Of a stretch of DNA of 64,000 nt, positions 59,933-64,000 are shown piece by piece. The stretch's first letter is position 1. The number at the start of each line of letters is the position of its first letter. A program made the position numbers and the translations under genes. The notes beneath the pieces were generated by a model. The model saw only the letters and a program-made list of their open reading frames with translations. It did no database searches and was not told where the DNA came from. Source of the stretch: Mucilaginibacter sp. PAMC 26640 (GTDB taxonomy: Bacteria > Bacteroidota > Bacteroidia > Sphingobacteriales > Sphingobacteriaceae); assembly GCA_001596135.1 (NCBI GenBank), contig CP014773.1:5208001-5272000 (forward strand). The letters run 5' to 3'.

Positions 59933-61087
59933 CTAAAATATTGGGGTGTTTTGCATTGCCTTCGATATCACCTGTAGGTTTTTTTCACCAAAATATTGCC
60001 GGCGGGCGTCCTGCCAATCTGCCCCGGTGGTTTTTAGAGCCATTATATTTTCAAGGGCCGTAAAGCCTGCCTTTTTACCTTGTGTACTCCACATCGCACC
60101 CAGTTTTGTGGTATTAAGAAATTCCGCCAGCGTGCTATCGTCAGGGCCGTGACCAAAAACGGGCCGCGCAGCCTGTAAATAGCTGGTCAGCTTGGTTGGC
60201 AGGCTGGTTTTAGAAAACGTATGCAGCGTTTTTGTCAGCGGATACATACAATATACAAAATCGCAGGCGGCAAGGCGGGAAATCACTTTTTCTTCGGGCA
60301 GGGTCTCAAAAAATTCAATGTATTCTCTCAGGTGCCTGGGAACATCTTTCAGGCTTAAGTGACATCCCCACATTTGTAATAGTGCGGGTTTGCCTTTTTC
60401 AGTAAAAAACGATTTTAGCAATTCAAGAAATTTAAAAAGATCTTTTTTATCATAAATAGAGCCGATATGGCCTATCCGTATTCCATCCTTTTCTTTAGTC
60501 TCACCGTTTATACAGATCGAACGCTCCGGCAGGTAACGATGACAAATTTCTCCCCTGCGGGCGGTTAAAGTGCGGTAATAATCGCGCATCCCGCTGCTGA
60601 TCACATCAAAGGAGGCAACCGCTTTCAGCGTTTTAATTGTTAACTTTTGGGCCAATCTATTCATCACCCGGTATCGTACAGAGCGTGCGCAAAGTGCACC
60701 TGCCCAATCATCATGCACCGTCATGTGTACAGGGCGCCACTGTTGGCGGATGCTCAGCTCCAGTGCAATGCGTAAACCTTCGTTATGCGAAACAACCCAA
60801 TACGCATCGCAGTCCACGGCCAAAAGTTGATCAATGATGTTATCCAGGTAAACAACCTTGTTACCAGCCAGCATTTTCCGGGTTTGTAAAATATCCTGCA
60901 ATATTGCCCCCCCCATGAGCGGTTGCCCCAGGTAGCCTTGCTCATAGCCCGGCACAGTTTGCGGGTTAAGATAATACCAGGTGATATCCAGTTGCGGTAA
61001 ATTGGGCACTAAACTTCTTAATATAGCGCCACCACCACCAACAACCGGCGAATGGGCGGTAAAAAGGGCTATCTTTTGTTTTTTCAT
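59933..61087 (-). CDS. GT4-like glycosyltransferase
   Basis: 384 residues from the ATG at 61087 (a TTG is in frame one codon upstream). The N-terminus LFTAHSPVVGGGGAILRSLV (about 8-27) is a GT-B acceptor-domain opening with a glycine-rich turn. Inside are HNEGLRIALELSIRQQW, RIGHIGSIYDKKDLFKFLEL (about 222-241) and LQMWGCHLSLKD, with the donor region KTLHTFSKTSLPTKLTSYLQ followed by ARPVFG. No E-x7-E is obvious, so family placement is by fold. It follows the next GT4 gene after 8 bp. Confidence 0.8.
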   Translation of the reverse strand: MKKQKIALFTAHSPVVGGGGAILRSLVPNLPQLDITWYYLNPQTVPGYEQGYLGQPLMGGAILQDILQTRKMLAGNKVVYLDNIIDQLLAVDCDAYWVVSHNEGLRIALELSIRQQWRPVHMTVHDDWAGALCARSVRYRVMNRLAQKLTIKTLKAVASFDVISSGMRDYYRTLTARRGEICHRYLPERSICINGETKEKDGIRIGHIGSIYDKKDLFKFLELLKSFFTEKGKPALLQMWGCHLSLKDVPRHLREYIEFFETLPEEKVISRLAACDFVYCMYPLTKTLHTFSKTSLPTKLTSYLQAARPVFGHGPDDSTLAEFLNTTKLGAMWSTQGKKAGFTALENIMALKTTGADWQDARRQYFGEKNLQVISKAMQNTPIF

Positions 61088-61095
61088 CAATTACT

Positions 61096-62226
61096 TTAAG
61101 TGCTTAATAAGGCTTTAACAAATATATCAGCAACTTGAAAAACGTTGTTGGGATAGGCATCATTCCGCCCGGCTGCCACGCATGTTTCAAAGTTACCCGG
61201 GCGATATTCAAGAACGCCGGCCGGCGCTGCGGGCAGAGCCACACCGGTTGGTGTCCATTTTTTTGCTACCGATAGTACTGGTAAGCCATGTTCGCGCATG
61301 GCTGCGTACGAACCGCTTTTTTCAATCACCGCAAGGGCCGTTGCCGATAAGCCAAATGTTGCCCCTGATAATATGGTTGAAATATGTTCGGCAGACTGCT
61401 CTCCCAAAATAACAGCCGGTAATCCTTCGCTTTTAAAAGCATTAGCCCAGCGGTGCTGCTCGCTGTTGCCCCGGCCTAAAATGGTTAAAGTTACCTGCCT
61501 GCCGCTTTGTTTTGAATAGGCTGCAGCCTCAGCAGCAAATTGCGTTATCGGTGCACGATCATGAATAGCTCCAAAAACCACTAGCGCGATCCCTTCTGTT
61601 AATCTATTCGCACGCGTTGCTGCCACAACCGGGATATTAGCAAAAAGGGGTAAATACGCCGCTTCAACGTCCATTTTACCTAGTAATTGCTGGTAAAGAT
61701 GCGTTTGGGTATTTACCATCTTCGGCTGCAGTTTTTTTAATAGTGACCTGATCAATACCCGCTGGCCCCGGCCCCATAGTTTAAGCTTGGGTGATTCTTC
61801 ATCTGCCATGCCTACCCATAACTCATGAAACATCACATGCCAGTTAGCCGTGTTGTTTAATGACGACAGTAAGACACCCAAACCTATTTTTAACCCTTTG
61901 GGATGGTACCCAAAAGGCACAAACTGTAAACTGATCCATTGCGGATCGAAAGCGCTTATCCAGGCTTTTGCCCGGGCCATCCGTTGCTTCATCTCTAAAA
62001 AAGCAGGCAGCCTTAATACCGGTATGTTGATGCCTTCAGCCTGTTGCGATTCTTCAATGTCCACAGTAGCATCCCGGTCATTTAACGAAACTATTGCGCA
62101 GCTATGGCCTGCTTTGATCAAGGCAGCAGACAGGCGCCGGGTATAGTCGCCTACACCATCCTTCCCTGGCTGCAGCGAGCTGCAGATAAACACGATGCTC
62201 AAATATTTAGGGCCTGATGACGGCAT
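61096..62226 (-). CDS. GT4-like glycosyltransferase
   Basis: 376 residues. Starts with VFICSSLQPGKDGVGDYTRR (about 11-30, the GVGDYTRRL opening of GT4 proteins in Bacteroidota EPS loci), DPQWISLQFVPFGYHPKGL (about 94-112), then the donor domain with VVFGAIHDRAPITQF, LTILGRGNSEQHRW and GLSATALAVIEKSGSYAAMR (about 290-309). The usual E-x7-E is replaced by IEKSGSYAAMREHGLPVLS. Part of the leftward set reaching from the window edge, 8 bp before the next GT gene. Confidence 0.82.
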   Translation of the reverse strand: MPSSGPKYLSIVFICSSLQPGKDGVGDYTRRLSAALIKAGHSCAIVSLNDRDATVDIEESQQAEGINIPVLRLPAFLEMKQRMARAKAWISAFDPQWISLQFVPFGYHPKGLKIGLGVLLSSLNNTANWHVMFHELWVGMADEESPKLKLWGRGQRVLIRSLLKKLQPKMVNTQTHLYQQLLGKMDVEAAYLPLFANIPVVAATRANRLTEGIALVVFGAIHDRAPITQFAAEAAAYSKQSGRQVTLTILGRGNSEQHRWANAFKSEGLPAVILGEQSAEHISTILSGATFGLSATALAVIEKSGSYAAMREHGLPVLSVAKKWTPTGVALPAAPAGVLEYRPGNFETCVAAGRNDAYPNNVFQVADIFVKALLST

Positions 62227-62402
62227 TATGCTCTATATTTTTTGAATGTTTTTACAAAATACGATAAAAATATCGCTCGTTATTTTGTACACATAAATTA
62301 CTCCTTTATAGTGGATTGCGAAATATTATGCAGATATTAGCAAGTTTAACAAACGATCCATAACCTATTTTTTTATTTCACACCAGCTACTTGTTTCCAA
62401 CA

Positions 62403-62585
62403 ATGGGAAAACCATTTTTATACTGTAAATCCTGCAATCAACCTTATCATTATCGTAAACCTTTACCTTTTTTGGTAAAACCTTTGCAATTTTTCATACC
62501 ACTGCAGCGGCTGTTTTGTGCAAGATGCCTTACATCACACTACAAGATTATGACTGCAGCCAACTTAAACAAGTACTATATATAG
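62403..62585 (+). CDS. Small double-CxxC (zinc-ribbon-like) protein
   Basis: 60 residues from the ATG at 62403 (a TTG at 62391 adds four). It contains YCKSCNQPYHYRKPL near the start and FCARCLTSHYKIM further on: two CxxC pairs 27 residues apart (CKSC...CARC), linked by a hydrophobic PFLVKPLQFFIPLQRL. Such a layout fits a zinc ribbon in small Bacteroidota proteins. It is the only rightward gene within the leftward set at 59.9-64 kb. Support is weak beyond the paired cysteines and an uninterrupted frame in otherwise non-coding DNA. Confidence 0.45.
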   Translation: MGKPFLYCKSCNQPYHYRKPLPFLVKPLQFFIPLQRLFCARCLTSHYKIMTAANLNKYYI

Positions 62586-62591
62586 CTAGTA

Positions 62592-63125
62592 CTACTGTAG
62601 CAACCGCCTGTATGATAGCTGGTAACTTAAATCTTTACTGCGCATCCGCAATAGTTTAGCAGGAATTCCGCCTACAATTTGATAAGGCAGTACATCATTG
62701 GTAACAACGGCGCCTGCAGCAACTATTGCCCCCTTTCCTAACCTTACGCCGGGCATAATGGTTGCCCGCGAGCCAATCCAAACGTAATCTTCTATTTCAA
62801 CTGGCCGGTCGCGGCCTTTAAAGTCGGCCGCATCCGGATCATGGTCGGCAGATAAGATCATCACTTCCTGCGATATGGATACGTTATCGCCAATGGTGAT
62901 GCGGCTTTTATTATCCATCCTACACTTTGCATTAATGACCGAATTTTTGCCGATACTGAAAAAACAGGTACAGTCAAACGTGCAATCCATAAATATGGCA
63001 GCGTTTTGGCCGATGCTGTATTTCATTATTTTACGATAATAAAATTGCCTGATGGTATGGCTGGGTATAACCGCCACCCACCGGTTACAAATATAGATCC
63101 TCAATTCAGCTAGGAAACGCCTCAT
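62592..63125 (-). CDS. Hexapeptide acetyltransferase (WcaF/LbH family)
   Basis: 177 residues, left-handed beta-helix: IYICNRWVAVIPSHTIRQFY at the start, SIGKNSVINAKCRMDNKSR (about 57-75), ITIGDNVSISQEVMILSADH (about 76-95, His catalytic), then VEIEDYVWIGSRATIMPGVR and LGKGAIVAAGAVVTNDVLPY with GGIPAKLLRMR. The third acetyltransferase of the locus. It begins 3 bp after the stop of the upstream glycosyltransferase gene, so both are likely in one transcript. Confidence 0.88.
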   Translation of the reverse strand: MRRFLAELRIYICNRWVAVIPSHTIRQFYYRKIMKYSIGQNAAIFMDCTFDCTCFFSIGKNSVINAKCRMDNKSRITIGDNVSISQEVMILSADHDPDAADFKGRDRPVEIEDYVWIGSRATIMPGVRLGKGAIVAAGAVVTNDVLPYQIVGGIPAKLLRMRSKDLSYQLSYRRLLQ

Positions 63126-63128
63126 CCT

Positions 63129-64000
63129 TTACGGTGTTGTTAAGCCTTTATACTGCCAAAACTGTTGCTGAATGTGCTCAAGATCAAACTTTTGGCGAGC
63201 CAGCATTTTGGCATTTTCAGAAATACTGCTTTTATCGGCTATCAAATTTAAAATATCTTTTGATAGTTTCTCTACATCCTTTTCGCCGCAGCAAACGGCG
63301 GCATTGGCCGATCGCAGCAATTTAGCAGCTGCAGCATTTGCGGGCCCGTGATATAAAATGGCACCTGAAGCGCCCAGGTAACCTATCATTTTTGTAGACA
63401 GGCTGTACAGGTAAAAATCGGGCCGGGTAAATTTGATAGGGAGATATAGCATAGTGCTGCTATCCAGCTCGCTTTTCAGCTCAGCATCATCTATTGATAC
63501 CTGCCGGTATTCGGTATCAAAAGTACGGTTCTCCAAAAACGGAATGTATTGTGTGCCACGCAGCACTAGTTTAAATTGATGCCCGTCCTTACGCAGCAGA
63601 TCCAGCGCATCTGCCAGGATCCTAAACAGTGGGATATAATCAATGTGCAGGAGGCCCGCAAAATAGACTACCATAGGTGAGGTATGGCCTTTTGCAGGTG
63701 TGCTCAATTCTGCGGCTGCCACTCCATCTGTTATCAGTTCAAATTCAGCAGCGCCAAACAAGCGGCTGTACTCGTTGCCCAATTCCTCCGAAATAACCAA
63801 ACGCCTGGTGGCTCGTTTCCATAGCGCGTTTGAGTTTGCATACGATCCAAATGTGGTAGAAAAATGATCGTGAAAGGATACCCAAACTTCTTTATTGATG
63901 CAAAACTCATCGGTACATAAAGCTGCACCGAACGGCCCGTGATCTACCACATGCAGCACATCGTAATCAATTTTTGAGGCCGCCTGCCGGATCTTGTTGA
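63129..64000 (-). CDS. GT4-like glycosyltransferase, N-terminus outside window
   Basis: The frame is open at the right edge (residues read NKIRQAASKIDYDVLHVVDHG upstream of a GTG at 63959), so the start is not in the window; about 290 residues are visible. They include HVVDHGPFGAALCTDEF, WKRATRRLVISEELGNEY, the donor-domain MVVYFAGLLHIDYIPLFRIL and the late YLYSLSTKMIGYLGASGAIL followed by YHGPANAAAAKLL, typical of GT4-like proteins in EPS loci. It is upstream of the acetyltransferase gene with 3 bp between them. Confidence 0.78.
   Translation of the reverse strand, partial: NKIRQAASKIDYDVLHVVDHGPFGAALCTDEFCINKEVWVSFHDHFSTTFGSYANSNALWKRATRRLVISEELGNEYSRLFGAAEFELITDGVAAAELSTPAKGHTSPMVVYFAGLLHIDYIPLFRILADALDLLRKDGHQFKLVLRGTQYIPFLENRTFDTEYRQVSIDDAELKSELDSSTMLYLPIKFTRPDFYLYSLSTKMIGYLGASGAILYHGPANAAAAKLLRSANAAVCCGEKDVEKLSKDILNLIADKSSISENAKMLARQKFDLEHIQQQFWQYKGLTTP

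Noticed and set aside
1..64000. CRISPR arrays, tRNA or rRNA genes, insertion sequences
   Set aside because: No array of regularly spaced repeats, no cloverleaf-like or rRNA sequence and no transposase motif was noticed. A dedicated tRNA scan could still find one that reading by eye missed.

Overview
The window looks like a chromosomal segment from a Bacteroidota bacterium of the Sphingobacteriaceae type (Mucilaginibacter/Pedobacter-like). The evidence is: A+T-rich intergenic DNA without Shine-Dalgarno runs, a promoter of the Bacteroidota form TTG-N18-TAnnTTTG (37291-37319), an exosortase N/VIT-protein pair of the kind described in Bacteroidetes, Wza/Wzc-type export genes, and an animal-like UDP-glucose dehydrogenase. 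The genus is an inference. No rRNA, tRNA, CRISPR array or intact insertion sequence was recognised.

Layout. (1) 1-6.3 kb: a large secreted NHL-repeat/Ig-like protein running off the left edge, a tiny membrane protein with a clear terminator, a remnant of an M20 peptidase gene, a coupled MpaB-like oxygenase/DUF2809 pair and a small membrane protein, with a 111-bp tandem repeat between the last two. (2) 6.6-11.5 kb: a leftward cluster of membrane protein, winged-helix regulator, exosortase target protein (VIT domain plus PEP-CTERM-like tail) and exosortase N. A perfect inverted repeat, ACTTTG-N5-CAAAGT, precedes both the first gene and the target gene and is a good operator candidate. (3) 11.7-12.6 kb: three tandem XRE-type repressor paralogues. 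(4) 13.0-16.3 kb: an NAD neighbourhood with a truncated Nudix gene, nadV, prs and the NAD-consuming RNA 2'-phosphotransferase kptA. (5) 16.6-64 kb: a very large exopolysaccharide locus.

The exopolysaccharide locus has a rightward arm (19.9-33.7 and 36.3-42.8 kb): Wza-like export lipoprotein, Wzc-like tyrosine kinase, UDP-glucose dehydrogenase, a CMP-sugar module (cytidylyltransferase, 2-hydroxyacid dehydrogenase, SDR), Wzx-like flippase, Wzy-like polymerase, a GT42/MptE-like protein, glycosyltransferases, GDP-fucose synthesis (gmd, fcl) and two polyprenyl-phosphate sugar transferases that would start repeat units. A leftward arm (42.8-64 kb) adds two more polymerase/ligase-like proteins, about eight glycosyltransferases, three hexapeptide acetyltransferases and a compact acyl-modification cassette. 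Two initiating transferases and three polymerase-like proteins suggest that more than one polymer is made, or that one has been rebuilt by gene exchange.

The most unusual part is the cassette at 54.36-59.83 kb: FkbH-like loading enzyme, acyl carrier protein, MaoC-like dehydratase, SDR, MBOAT acyltransferase and a membrane-anchored SGNH protein. It has the logic of the Dlt D-alanylation system (carrier protein, MBOAT, SGNH partner), but the amino-acid adenylating enzyme is replaced by an enzyme of the family that loads glyceryl groups from 1,3-bisphosphoglycerate. I infer a carrier-protein-dependent system that decorates the exported polysaccharide with glyceryl, or a glyceryl-derived group such as lactyl.
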